Below are positions 27,387 through 36,878 of a stretch of 64,000 bases of DNA, one piece after another. This DNA comes from an uncultured Bacillota bacterium (GTDB taxonomy: Bacteria > Bacillota > Clostridia > Lachnospirales > Lachnospiraceae). Every line of letters starts with the position of its first letter. Position 1 is the first letter of the stretch. The stretch lies in NCBI GenBank assembly GCA_949291945.1, contig CASEXH010000001.1, positions 186,001-250,000 on the forward strand, in the 5' to 3' direction. A program made the translations under genes and the position numbers. The notes beneath the pieces are model-generated. The model worked only from the letters and a program-made list of their open reading frames with translations. It was not told the origin of the DNA and did not search any database.

Positions 27387-27401
27387 GTTTTATGGTAGAA
27401 T
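27373..27401 (+). promoter_or_regulatory. Promoter of the ferredoxin-nitroreductase gene
   Basis: GGGACA, 17-base spacer, TAGAAT. The -35 box is weak; about 48 bases from the start codon. Confidence 0.45.
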
Positions 27402-27449
27402 CTAAAAAACAGTAAAACAAAAATCTTCTCTCCAGGAAAGGATCGTATT

Positions 27450-28241
27450 ATGGTAAAGATTGACAGAGAAAAATGTATCGGATGTGGCCTTTGTGCCGAT
27501 GATTGTATCGCCTTAAATATAAAGATCCAGGATAAAAAGGCGCAGATCCTGACGGACTGCCTCCAATGCGGACACTGTGTGGCAGTCTGTCCCAAAGGCG
27601 CCGTTTCTATCCCGGAATATGACATGGCAGATGTTGAAGCGTATGATCCGGAAAGTTTCCGCCTGAAACCAGATCAGGTCCTTCATGCCATAAAATTCCG
27701 CCGTAGTATCCGCTGCTACAAACCTCAGAAGCTGTCCAGGGAGGACATGGAGCTTCTGGTACAGGCCGGCCGTTATACTGCTACTGCAAAGAATTGTCAG
27801 GGCAATAGTTTTATATTTGTCCAAGAAGAGTTGGGACAGCTAAAATCTATGGTCTGGGAATATATTGAAAACAGAACGGCTCAGGAAGGACAAGAAGTCA
27901 GCCGTGACCTGCTCCCTTACCTTTCCTTTAATAAAAGAAGAAAAGCAGATCCCGCCGACGATTATCTTTTCCGCAATGCCCCTGCCCTGTTGTTTATTAC
28001 TTCAGAACGGCCTCTGGACGCAGGGCTTGCTGCCCAAAACATAGAAACTCTGGCTGTTTCCATGGATATAGGCGTGCTGTATAATGGATATCTGGCCCGG
28101 ACCGCCAATGCCGATCCGGCTTTAAAAGAATGGCTTGGCATTGCAGGGGAAACGATCCAGGCCTGTATGCTTTTAGGCTATCCCGACAGGCGTTATGTAC
28201 GCACAGCTCCCAGAAAAGAAGCCCGTGTAATCTGGAAATAG
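27450..28241 (+). CDS. Nitroreductase-family flavoprotein with N-terminal 2[4Fe-4S] ferredoxin domain
   Basis: 263 residues. Two CxxCxxCxxxC clusters are visible: Cys9, 12, 15, 19 and Cys37, 40, 43, 47. From about residue 75 a nitroreductase (FMN) domain begins with FRRSIRCYKPQKLSREDMELL and continues with GRYTATAKNCQ and AGLAAQNIETLAVSMDIGVLYNG. Such fusions let reduced ferredoxin clusters feed the flavin; the physiological acceptor is unknown. It is divergent from the selenium cluster with overlapping promoters. Confidence 0.92.
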   Translation: MVKIDREKCIGCGLCADDCIALNIKIQDKKAQILTDCLQCGHCVAVCPKGAVSIPEYDMADVEAYDPESFRLKPDQVLHAIKFRRSIRCYKPQKLSREDMELLVQAGRYTATAKNCQGNSFIFVQEELGQLKSMVWEYIENRTAQEGQEVSRDLLPYLSFNKRRKADPADDYLFRNAPALLFITSERPLDAGLAAQNIETLAVSMDIGVLYNGYLARTANADPALKEWLGIAGETIQACMLLGYPDRRYVRTAPRKEARVIWK

Positions 28242-28319
28242 CAGAATCATAAAATTTTCTTCTATCCGACGTCCAATGGCTGAATAGTTATAATTTTCTC
28301 AAAAAAACCAAAAAATATG

Positions 28320-28348
28320 TTGACAGATATATCTCTTTTTGATAGAAT
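28320..28348 (+). promoter_or_regulatory. Promoter of tRNA-Thr
   Basis: Consensus TTGACA, 17-base spacer, TAGAAT, 30 bases before the tRNA. Confidence 0.8.
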
Positions 28349-28378
28349 ACATAACTGTGATACGCAACAGCACAGTTT

Positions 28379-28451
28379 GCTGCCTTGGCTCAGTCGGTAG
28401 AGCGTCGCCTTGGTAAGGCGGAGGTCGGCGGTTCAAGTCCGCTAGGCAGCT
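28379..28451 (+). tRNA. tRNA-Thr (anticodon GGT)
   Basis: 73 bases in a standard cloverleaf. Acceptor GCTGCCT pairs with AGGCAGC, the D arm contains GCTCAGTCGGTAGAGC, the anticodon stem CGCC/GGCG encloses TTGGTAA (anticodon GGT) and the T arm has GGTTCAAGTCC. Discriminator T; CCA not encoded. Confidence 0.96.
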
Positions 28452-28456
28452 CTGAA

Positions 28457-28489
28457 AAGAACCCTTGGAATTCCAAGGGTTCTTTTTTA
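28457..28489 (+). terminator. Terminator of tRNA-Thr, possibly bidirectional with scrB
   Basis: Perfect stem of at least ten pairs around AATT (28459-28482), followed by TTTTTT on the plus strand and preceded by AAAA, so the convergent scrB operon may also stop here. Confidence 0.88.
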
Positions 28490-28542
28490 TCACATCTGCC
28501 GGGAAACTATGGTTCTGCCCGTCCGAGTCCCAATAATACGGT

Positions 28543-29958
28543 TCAGTCAGTTACGATCTCTTTAAACAGGATCTCCGCTTCAGGCGCTTTTATCCGGATA
28601 TCTGCTTTTTCCGGATAGTACCGGGTAGAAAACACGTACTCTCCATCATTGAGGAATACCTCCACAGAAGAAGTATCTGTAAGGATCCTTACATTTTTCA
28701 GAACATCCAGTTCCACATATCTTCTTCCTCTTCCTGCGGAAACACTTGTCTTTTCCTGATCTTTAAACCCCATCTCGAACCGGCCTTCCCGGTATTCCAG
28801 AACCAGTTCTTCTCCCAGGACAGCCTGGAACTGATTATGGCTGATATGGGAAATTTCTGCCTGATATACAGGATGATCTCTCATCTCTAAAGCATCCTTT
28901 TTTCTTTCCAACAGCCGGCATTTTTTTTCCAGTTCCCGGACAGGTCTCTGGCAGGGAATCCCGTCTTTTATATAGATTTCTCTTGGGAAGGTAAAGCAAT
29001 GCTGCCACCCGTCTTCGATAGTCCTATTGGTATATTCTTTACAATCCGGCATTCCCATCCAGCCGATCTGTATGATTCTGCCGTCCTCTGTCCGGAAGCT
29101 CTGAGGGGCATAGTAATCAAATCCATAATCCCAAAGCCGGTACTCTCCCAGATGATACTTGCCGGAAATTTCTCCTTCCAGGAGGAAATACCCGGACTGG
29201 TATACATTCCGGTCTTCCCACTGGCCTCCCGTAAGCCCCTGGACAGAGGCTGAAAGGATCTTCTGGTCTCCGATTTCAAAATAATCCGGACATTCCCACA
29301 TATAGCCAAAGGGTTTATCTGTCTTCACACGGTTTGCCAGGCTCCAGTGGATCCTGTCTTCTGACTGATAGAGAAGGACCTGGCCTTCATCTTTTTTCGT
29401 ACGGGCTCCCAGAATCATATAGTAGGTGTCTTCTTTCTTCCAGACCTTAGGATCCCGGACATGAAGGGTAAGATCGGATGGATAATCTCCGTTATCCATC
29501 AGCTTTCTCTTTCTTCCAAAATGGATCCCGTCTCTGCTGGATACCAGAACAGTATTAGCCTGGCGTCCGGTATTAATATAGTCATATTCTCCGTCTTCCA
29601 GCTTTACATTTCCGGTATAATACAGAAACATTTCCCCGTCTTCGATAAAGGCTGCTCCGGAATAAACGCCGCTGCAGTCAAAGGGCTGATCCGGGTATAA
29701 GGGAACACCCTGGTACTCCCAGTCAATCATATCAGTGCTGGTGTAATGGCCCCACATCTTCACGCCGCCCTCCGGATTAAAAGGGGAATACTGAAAAAAT
29801 CCGTGGTAGATCCCCTGGAACTGACATAATCCATTGGGATCATTCAGCCATCCCACAGGGGGCATGAGATGGATTTTCTGGCGGAAGGGATCTTTTCCCT
29901 CCGCCTTTTTCTCTGCTGCCTTTGTTAATTTCTTTAAATCTTCTGTCAATGCAGTCAT
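28543..29958 (-). CDS. scrB: Sucrose-6-phosphate hydrolase (GH32)
   Basis: 471 residues. Cleaves sucrose-6-phosphate from the PTS into glucose-6-phosphate and fructose. The GH32 active-site triad is visible: WLNDPNG at 37-43 (nucleophile Asp40), RDPKVW at 168-173 (transition-state Asp169) and WECPDYF at 221-227 (acid/base Glu222). A beta-sandwich C-domain follows from about residue 340. No signal peptide, which fits intracellular action. It begins 14 bases after the scrA stop, in one operon. Confidence 0.93.
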   Translation of the reverse strand: MTALTEDLKKLTKAAEKKAEGKDPFRQKIHLMPPVGWLNDPNGLCQFQGIYHGFFQYSPFNPEGGVKMWGHYTSTDMIDWEYQGVPLYPDQPFDCSGVYSGAAFIEDGEMFLYYTGNVKLEDGEYDYINTGRQANTVLVSSRDGIHFGRKRKLMDNGDYPSDLTLHVRDPKVWKKEDTYYMILGARTKKDEGQVLLYQSEDRIHWSLANRVKTDKPFGYMWECPDYFEIGDQKILSASVQGLTGGQWEDRNVYQSGYFLLEGEISGKYHLGEYRLWDYGFDYYAPQSFRTEDGRIIQIGWMGMPDCKEYTNRTIEDGWQHCFTFPREIYIKDGIPCQRPVRELEKKCRLLERKKDALEMRDHPVYQAEISHISHNQFQAVLGEELVLEYREGRFEMGFKDQEKTSVSAGRGRRYVELDVLKNVRILTDTSSVEVFLNDGEYVFSTRYYPEKADIRIKAPEAEILFKEIVTD

Positions 29959-29972
29959 AGCATATTCTCCTA

Positions 29973-31913
29973 TTACTGTTTTTCCAGTTTCATCACAGGA
30001 CTCTCCCCGTCTGTCTCTCCTGGTTCTGTTTTTTCCACTGTAGAGAAGTCTTCCGGATTGGTCAGGATCACCATGGTAGTGGCCGGATATCCGGCAGCCT
30101 TGATAATCTCCAGATCTGCCTCTATCAGCACATCTCCTTTATGGACCATATCCCCGTCAGAAACTTTCTTGGTAAAACCTTTTCCTTCCAGCTTTACTGT
30201 ATCGATTCCTACATGGATCAGCAGTTCTCCCCCTGCTTTTGTGGTAAGGCACACCGCATGTCCGGTTTCAAAAATATTGCTGACCTGTCCGTCGCAGGGT
30301 GCGGTAATTTTCCCCTCTGAAGGCTCTACTGCAACGGTAGTGCCCAGCATTTCTGAGGCAAAGGTCTCATCCCTGACTTCTGTAAGAGGAACTACTTTTC
30401 CCTTTACCGGGCTGACTAAAATCTCTTCTTTTACTTCTTCCCTGCCTTCTTTGTCAGAAGTTTCTCCGGCAATTTCTTTTCTCTCTTCTCCGATCTCTCC
30501 CGTCTGACTGCCTGTCTCTGCTGCCGGGACAGGCCGCTGATCCTTATAAAGCAGGAAGGAGATCACGAAAGCAACGCCTACTGCAATGACCATTTCGATA
30601 AAATACTGAACAGGCTCGTCCAGACACAGGAGGATTCCAAAGATACCGGTAACCCCTGTTCCTTTGGCGCCCAGGTGTACGATGGAAGCATAAAGAGCGC
30701 CGCATCCGCCGCCGATACATCCGGCGATAAAAGGTTTAAAGAACCGCAGGTTTACACCGAAGATCGCCGGTTCTGTGATACCCATAAAAGCACTTAAGGA
30801 AGAAGGCAGTGCCAGAGATTTTACTTTTTTGTCTTTAGATTTAAGAGCTACCGCAAGAGCTGCAGCACCCTGGGCAATATTGGCCGCACTTGCCAGAGGC
30901 AGCCAGTAGGTAACGCCGTACTGGGCGATCTGTCCGATATCAATAGCTGTATACATCTGATGGATACCGGTTACTACCGTCGGGGCGTACAAGGCTCCCA
31001 TAATAAGACTTCCGATACCAAATGGCAGTGTGAGCATCCACTGGATGGCATTTAAAATGGCATTTTCCGCCCATACAAAGATAGGACCGATGATCGCCAG
31101 GGTAAGGTATCCGGTTACAAAAACACTGACTAAAGGCGTCACAAAAAGATCCAGAACCTCCGGCACCACTTTGTGCAGCTTTTTCTCGATCACAGAGAGG
31201 AGCCATACTGCGATCACTACCGGGATCACATGTCCCTGATATCCTACCATGTCAATGTCATAAAGACCGAAGAACACAGACTGGGTCTGGAGAACGCCGT
31301 CTGTAGCCACAGTATAGGCATTCTGGAGAGAAGGGTTGATCATAATCATGCCAATAACCGCTCCCAGATAAGGATTGGCTCCAAAGGCTTTCGCCGCCGA
31401 AAAAGCGATGAGGATCTGCAGGAAGGTATAAGCCGTATTGCTGAACAGACTGGCAAATACATAAATTGAACTGCTGGTGTCCATGTTGATAAAGCCGTTA
31501 TTGATCATAAAATCCAGAGAATTCATGATCCCCATAAGAAAACCGCTGGCCACGATCGCCGGTATAATGGGTACGAAAATATCCCCCAAAAGCTTAATGG
31601 CCCTCATAAATACATTCTGCTGTTTGGCAGCAGCCTCCTTAGCTTCTGCCTTTGTGCTTGCAGTAATGCCTGCAATGGCTATAAACTGATCAAACACTTT
31701 ATTGACCGTTCCTGTTCCCAGAATAATCTGAAGCTGTCCGGAAGCTTCAAAAACTCCCTTTACTCCCTCAATATTTTCCAGAGCTCCTTTATCAGCCTTA
31801 TTGTTATCGGCAATAACCAGACGGAGCCTTGTTGCACAGTGGGCGGCCGAAACAATATTTTTGCTTCCGCCTACTTTTTCCAGAATTTCCTTTGCGGTCT
31901 TTCCGTAGTCCAT
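29973..31913 (-). CDS. scrA: Sucrose-type PTS enzyme IIBCA
   Basis: 646 residues with all three PTS domains. IIB comes first, with the phosphocysteine Cys26 in AAHCATRLR. IIC follows from about residue 105 with around ten membrane segments and the GITEPAIFGVNLRF motif. A Ser/Glu-rich linker (about 465-500) leads to a IIA domain ending the protein, with the phosphohistidine in LLIHVGIDTV. The glucose/sucrose superfamily also includes trehalose and beta-glucoside transporters; sucrose is inferred from the scrB and scrR neighbours. Confidence 0.9.
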   Translation of the reverse strand: MDYGKTAKEILEKVGGSKNIVSAAHCATRLRLVIADNNKADKGALENIEGVKGVFEASGQLQIILGTGTVNKVFDQFIAIAGITASTKAEAKEAAAKQQNVFMRAIKLLGDIFVPIIPAIVASGFLMGIMNSLDFMINNGFINMDTSSSIYVFASLFSNTAYTFLQILIAFSAAKAFGANPYLGAVIGMIMINPSLQNAYTVATDGVLQTQSVFFGLYDIDMVGYQGHVIPVVIAVWLLSVIEKKLHKVVPEVLDLFVTPLVSVFVTGYLTLAIIGPIFVWAENAILNAIQWMLTLPFGIGSLIMGALYAPTVVTGIHQMYTAIDIGQIAQYGVTYWLPLASAANIAQGAAALAVALKSKDKKVKSLALPSSLSAFMGITEPAIFGVNLRFFKPFIAGCIGGGCGALYASIVHLGAKGTGVTGIFGILLCLDEPVQYFIEMVIAVGVAFVISFLLYKDQRPVPAAETGSQTGEIGEERKEIAGETSDKEGREEVKEEILVSPVKGKVVPLTEVRDETFASEMLGTTVAVEPSEGKITAPCDGQVSNIFETGHAVCLTTKAGGELLIHVGIDTVKLEGKGFTKKVSDGDMVHKGDVLIEADLEIIKAAGYPATTMVILTNPEDFSTVEKTEPGETDGESPVMKLEKQ

Positions 31914-31956
31914 GATGACTCTCCTTTCTCTTTGTCCTTTTCTTTTTATGATAATA

Positions 31957-31970
31957 TGTAATCGATTTTA
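31957..31970 (-). promoter_or_regulatory. LacI-family operator / cre-like site before scrA
   Basis: Plus-strand TGTAATCGATTTTA differs at one position from the catabolite-responsive element pattern TGWAANCGNTNWCA and contains the palindrome ATCGAT. A second ATAA-TCG-TTAT palindrome lies at 32029-32039. Either could bind ScrR or CcpA. Confidence 0.45.
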
Positions 31971-31992
31971 TATCTTTATGTAAATAATACGT

Positions 31993-32024
31993 AAAAAAAT
32001 GCCATTTGTAAAGATGGCATTTTT
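31993..32024 (-). terminator. Terminator of scrR
   Basis: ATGCCAT/ATGGCAT stem (31999-32005 and 32014-32020) extended by A/T pairs, with seven T on the minus strand. It separates scrR from the scrA promoter region. Confidence 0.75.
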
Positions 32025-32138
32025 ACTGATAATCGTTATTTATTTTTGTATAAAATGCATGCAAAGCAGCTTTTCCGCTCCTGAAAAGCGCCCTTACTTT
32101 TTCAACCGCACCCTTTCAATACATGATATCGTTATCAC

Positions 32139-33173
32139 CTATTCTTGTTCGTTCACGATCTGAAATCCCAGTTTCATCTCAATAGGGATCTTCTCTCCCC
32201 GCTCGATTACGTCCAGAAGGAGCTCTGCCCCCCGGATCCCGCTGGTCTTATATCCGAAATGCACGGTGGGGATCCCCCCGGTGACGGCTTTTAAAAACTG
32301 ATTGTCTCCGAATCCGGTGACTTTTATGCTGCTGCCCTTTAAAACGTATTCCATCCTTGATCCGGAATCCTGGACTTCCTGAGGAATCTTTTTTTTGCTG
32401 CAGGCAAGAATTGCTTCTATAGCCCCTGCGGCGATGGTATCTGTAGCGCAGGACAAAACGGCAATATCCTTCTTTTTCTCCAGAAGATCTAAAGCCGCCT
32501 CATATCCGGATTCCATGGTAAACTGTGATTTTCTGGTATATTCTTCTTCCAGTTCCGCCCCCAGGCTCTTCAGACCTGCCCGAAATCCCTCTTCTCTGGC
32601 AGTTCCTACGGCTTTATCCTCCCTGGTAACCCCGATATATGCAATTCTTCCTTTCTCCCCGGCAGCGGCTGCCGCAATTTTCCCCATAGCCTTTCCTGCC
32701 CCATAGTCATCATGATAAATACAATTGGCATATTTCGTATACTGTCCCACAACCACTACCGGGACCTTGGATTCTTTCAGAAACTTTTTGTGTTCCCCTG
32801 TGATCACCGTTGCGATCAGCACGATCCCGTCCACCGGATAATTTTCAAACAGCTTCAGATAAGTAATTTCTTTTGCCGGCTGATTATCTGTACTGGCAAG
32901 GAGCATCTGATAGCCTCTCCTGGACAGCACCTGCTCGATCCCTGCCGTTACACGACTGATGGATTCTGAATTGATCTTAGGCACTACCACTCCAACCAGA
33001 CAGGCCCGCTTTGTCCGCAGGATCCTGGCCTGGGCGGAAGGCTGATAACCGGTTTCCTCAATAACCTTTTTAATCTGCTCTTTCTTTTCCTCACTGACAT
33101 AGCCCCCGTTGAGATATCTGGATACAGCCGCACTGGATACCCCTGCAAGCCGGGCGATTTCTTTAATGGTCAT
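32139..33173 (-). CDS. scrR: LacI-family sucrose operon regulator
   Basis: 344 residues from the ATG at 33173; AGAGGAGGA lies six bases before it, while an ATG two codons upstream overlaps that site. The N-terminal helix-turn-helix is MTIKEIARLAGVSSAAVSRY followed by LNGGYVS, and a periplasmic-binding-like sensor domain follows (VGVVVPKINSESISRVTAGI). It probably represses scrAB and is released by a sucrose-derived signal. The start overlaps the stop of an upstream acetyltransferase gene by four bases, so translation is coupled to that gene rather than to scrAB. Confidence 0.88.
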   Translation of the reverse strand: MTIKEIARLAGVSSAAVSRYLNGGYVSEEKKEQIKKVIEETGYQPSAQARILRTKRACLVGVVVPKINSESISRVTAGIEQVLSRRGYQMLLASTDNQPAKEITYLKLFENYPVDGIVLIATVITGEHKKFLKESKVPVVVVGQYTKYANCIYHDDYGAGKAMGKIAAAAAGEKGRIAYIGVTREDKAVGTAREEGFRAGLKSLGAELEEEYTRKSQFTMESGYEAALDLLEKKKDIAVLSCATDTIAAGAIEAILACSKKKIPQEVQDSGSRMEYVLKGSSIKVTGFGDNQFLKAVTGGIPTVHFGYKTSGIRGAELLLDVIERGEKIPIEMKLGFQIVNEQE

Positions 33174-33706
33174 TCCCATTCCTCCTCTAATATTGCCATA
33201 AGGATATCGTCTCCGTATTTGTCGCCGTCTTTTACAGCATCCCGAAGAACGCCCTCTCTTCGGAATCCTGCCTTTTCATAAGCCTTTATTGCTCTCGGAT
33301 TAAAAGAAAAAACATCCAATTCCACCCGGTGAAGCCTCGCTTCCCGAAATGCAAAATCCAGGGTACTCTGTATAGCCCAGGACCCGATTCCCTTTCCGCA
33401 GTCCTCCGGATGAAAAACAGCGATCCGGAAATTAGCTTTTCTCAGCTCCCAGTCAATTTCGTTCAGTACACTTTCCCCTATGATCTTCCCCTGGGGAGAA
33501 AGGATCAGAAAATCGAACCTGTCCTTGTCGTCAATACACTTTTTCAGAAATCCCACTACTTCATCATGGGAAAAATCTGTCCTGCTGCCTGTTAATCTGG
33601 CAGTTTCCGGGTCAAAAGGGTGAAAATTGTTTTCAAAGTATTCCTCTGCGTCTTCTTTTCTGGCTAAACGGAGGACATATCCGTCTTTCTCATATACCTT
33701 GTTCAT
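33170..33706 (-). CDS. GNAT acetyltransferase (RimJ/RimL type)
   Basis: 178 residues. The acetyl-CoA fold shows GKIIGESVLNEIDWELRKANF and the pyrophosphate loop HPEDCGKGIGSWAIQ, then FNPRAIKAYEKAGFRREGVLRD, typical of RimJ/RimL acetyltransferases. Substrate unknown; related enzymes modify ribosomal protein N-termini or small amines. Third of three adjacent GNAT genes on the same strand and coupled to scrR by ATGA overlap. Confidence 0.9.
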   Translation of the reverse strand: MNKVYEKDGYVLRLARKEDAEEYFENNFHPFDPETARLTGSRTDFSHDEVVGFLKKCIDDKDRFDFLILSPQGKIIGESVLNEIDWELRKANFRIAVFHPEDCGKGIGSWAIQSTLDFAFREARLHRVELDVFSFNPRAIKAYEKAGFRREGVLRDAVKDGDKYGDDILMAILEEEWE

Positions 33707-33729
33707 GTCTTGCTGCTCCCTTTTCGAAA

Positions 33730-34305
33730 TTATTCTTTCTGTTCCTCAGCCTTTTCCCTGGGATCCTGGTCCGGATCATCCGGGATTCTGTACTCATACA
33801 GATTAAAATCTGCCCATCCTGTATCTTCATAAAAAATATTCAAGGAACCAGCATATTGAAATCCTACCTTCTGATACAGCTTCTCTGCCGGAAGGTTTCC
33901 CGCCAGAACATCCAGACGAATAGTTTTCATTCCTCTGTCTGAGGCCATCTTCACCGCCTCTTCCATCATCTTTTTCCCCAGTCCCCGACCTGAGAATCTG
34001 GGATGGACTCCAAAAGTATGCACTGCCAGGACCTGGCAAGGCCCGGCCTCTGTTTTCCAGGAAATTTCCTGATACCGCTCATTGCAGTTCTGGTTTAAGA
34101 TCATACAGGCAGCAGTTTTTCCCTCTTCTTCTCCTATATAAAGCTCCCTATTTTCCAGGGCTTCCCTGAGCATTTCCATAGTAGGATAGATATCTTTCTT
34201 CCACCCGGGCTTGTATTCTGCCTCCTGCATTTCTTCAATAAGAGAATCGTAAAAATTCTTTACTTTTCCCAGTTCATCTATGTTTCCGATCCTTATGCCA
34301 AACAT
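33730..34305 (-). CDS. GNAT acetyltransferase
   Basis: 191 residues from the ATG at 34305, chosen because AAGGAGAAAGACG precedes it. The core VLAVHTFGVHPRFSGRGLGKKMMEE has the acetyl-CoA loop (RFSGRGLG), followed by IRLDVLAGNLPAEKLYQKVGFQ. The acidic, charged tail (DDPDQDPREKAEEQKE) is dispensable to the fold. Substrate unknown. Lies between two other GNAT genes. Confidence 0.9.
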   Translation of the reverse strand: MFGIRIGNIDELGKVKNFYDSLIEEMQEAEYKPGWKKDIYPTMEMLREALENRELYIGEEEGKTAACMILNQNCNERYQEISWKTEAGPCQVLAVHTFGVHPRFSGRGLGKKMMEEAVKMASDRGMKTIRLDVLAGNLPAEKLYQKVGFQYAGSLNIFYEDTGWADFNLYEYRIPDDPDQDPREKAEEQKE

Positions 34306-34331
34306 CGTCTTTCTCCTTAAAATTTCTCTGA

Positions 34332-34841
34332 TCACAGGCCAAATTCCTGTGCATAGACCACTTCTCCTTTTACCGGCGCTGCCTCTTCCCTCAGTCTTGC
34401 CGCCATAAAATTAGGAGAAGGAAAGCCTTCCGGAACCTGGATCCCCACTTTTTCTGCCGGAACATAGCCGAATTTAGGATAATAGGTTTCGCTTCCAAGG
34501 ACCAGAGACCAGGAATATCCCAGTTCCCCGGCAATTTTGTGCCCCTGCCGGATCAGGGCGGCTCCAACGCCCTGTCTCTGATATCCGGGTTTTACAGCTA
34601 AAGGAGCCAGAGCCAGCACCGTATCTTTCCCCACCTTTGCCTCTGTAAACAGGATATGGCCGATAATCTCGCCATGATCCTCCGCTACCAGAGACAGCTC
34701 CGGCACAAAGGCCCGGCTCTTTCTTAAAGCTTCTGTCAGGTCCTGTTCATTGCCGTCTGCGTGTTCTGCTGTTGCAAAAGCTTCTTTGATCAGTTTATAT
34801 ACTTCCTTATGATCTTTTCTTTCTTCCTGTCTGATTTTCAT
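34332..34841 (-). CDS. YhbS-like GNAT acetyltransferase
   Basis: 169 residues from the ATG at 34841 with GGAGAGGTGTCT upstream. The sequence matches the YhbS group: EHADGNEQDLTEALRKSRAFVPELSLVAE, ALAPLAVKPGYQRQGVGAALI and VLGSETYYPKFGYVPAE. It is the first gene of a four-gene unit with two more GNAT genes and scrR, driven by a strong promoter at 34878-34907. Confidence 0.9.
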   Translation of the reverse strand: MKIRQEERKDHKEVYKLIKEAFATAEHADGNEQDLTEALRKSRAFVPELSLVAEDHGEIIGHILFTEAKVGKDTVLALAPLAVKPGYQRQGVGAALIRQGHKIAGELGYSWSLVLGSETYYPKFGYVPAEKVGIQVPEGFPSPNFMAARLREEAAPVKGEVVYAQEFGL

Positions 34842-34877
34842 AGACACCTCTCCGCCATTTGATTTTCTTTAAGATTT

Positions 34878-34907
34878 ATTATCATCTATTCTCCTTATTT
34901 TTGTCAA
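34878..34907 (-). promoter_or_regulatory. Promoter of the GNAT-scrR unit
   Basis: Minus-strand consensus TTGACA, 18-base spacer, GATAAT. A fragment of the dispersed repeat ends four bases upstream of the -35 box. Confidence 0.7.
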
Positions 34908-34910
34908 CCT

Positions 34911-34937
34911 CCCAAAGTCAAAGACCCTTGCGGCACA
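34911..34937 (-). repeat. Fragment of the dispersed structured repeat (copy D)
   Basis: Minus-strand TGCCGCAAGGGTCTTTGACT is identical to the right end of the 74-bp copy at 57761-57834; the left part of the element is missing. Confidence 0.65.
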
Positions 34938-34990
34938 TATTTTTAATTTTCCTTACTTTTGCTCCGGGGTTATCTCATAGTTTCTTCCTG

Positions 34991-36179
<1,189 letters not shown>

Positions 36180-36237
36180 TTAGATATTTTACACAAGAGG
36201 TCCCCGGACCTGCCTTACTTTTCCTAAGTTTTTTCCG

Positions 36238-36873
36238 TCAGATCTCTTGCTTTCGGATCTCATTCTCCAACCGGTACAATACATGGCTCATCATAAAAAA
36301 GATGGTTTCGTAATGGACATAATCCAGGATATTCTCGTCCCACATAAATTTCAGCATTGCCGGGAATTCTTCATCGGAATACCAGAACTGGAAGACCGCA
36401 GGCAGGAAAGGAAAAATTTCCAGCCGATAGCTTATATCCCCTACCTGCTCCGGGATCCCGCCCAGTTTTTCACAGGCTCTCGCCAGTTCTTTGGTTTTGT
36501 CATCAAAAAATCCTGTATATTTCTGAAAGATATTTCCCACAGTCCCGGAAGAAAATACCGTTCCTTTCAGACTGTTCAGGCTGACAAATTTTCCTGAAAG
36601 ATGGCAGTCCGGTTTGGAATCGCAGAGCACATCATAGATGGACATGGCTTCATTATAATCCGTCTGCCTCCAGTCTTTTGTCTCCGGCTCCTGAACCTGG
36701 ATCTCCCCGGTTTTCCGATTTATCCGGTAAAGACTGCTTACAAAAGTAACATAAATATATTCTTCATCACAGGGAAGCTGAAATTTCTCCGTCATCTGTT
36801 CCTGGTTATACCGGAGAAATCTCTTGGCCATCTGTCCCTTCATGATCTGATAGTTGGATTTTGGCATTTCCAT
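36238..36873 (-). CDS. DUF3786 domain protein
   Basis: 211 residues from the ATG at 36873 (AGAGGAG upstream). It fits the DUF3786 family of anaerobes: the middle has SIYDVLCDSKPDCHLSGKFVSLNSLKG and the end FPFLPAVFQFWYSDEEFPAMLKFMWDENILDYVHYET. Soluble, no membrane segment. The function is unknown; the family is often described near corrinoid or Fe-S proteins, but there is no such neighbour here. It begins five bases after the stop of a GNAT gene. Confidence 0.75.
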   Translation of the reverse strand: MEMPKSNYQIMKGQMAKRFLRYNQEQMTEKFQLPCDEEYIYVTFVSSLYRINRKTGEIQVQEPETKDWRQTDYNEAMSIYDVLCDSKPDCHLSGKFVSLNSLKGTVFSSGTVGNIFQKYTGFFDDKTKELARACEKLGGIPEQVGDISYRLEIFPFLPAVFQFWYSDEEFPAMLKFMWDENILDYVHYETIFFMMSHVLYRLENEIRKQEI

Positions 36874-36878
36874 CTTTT

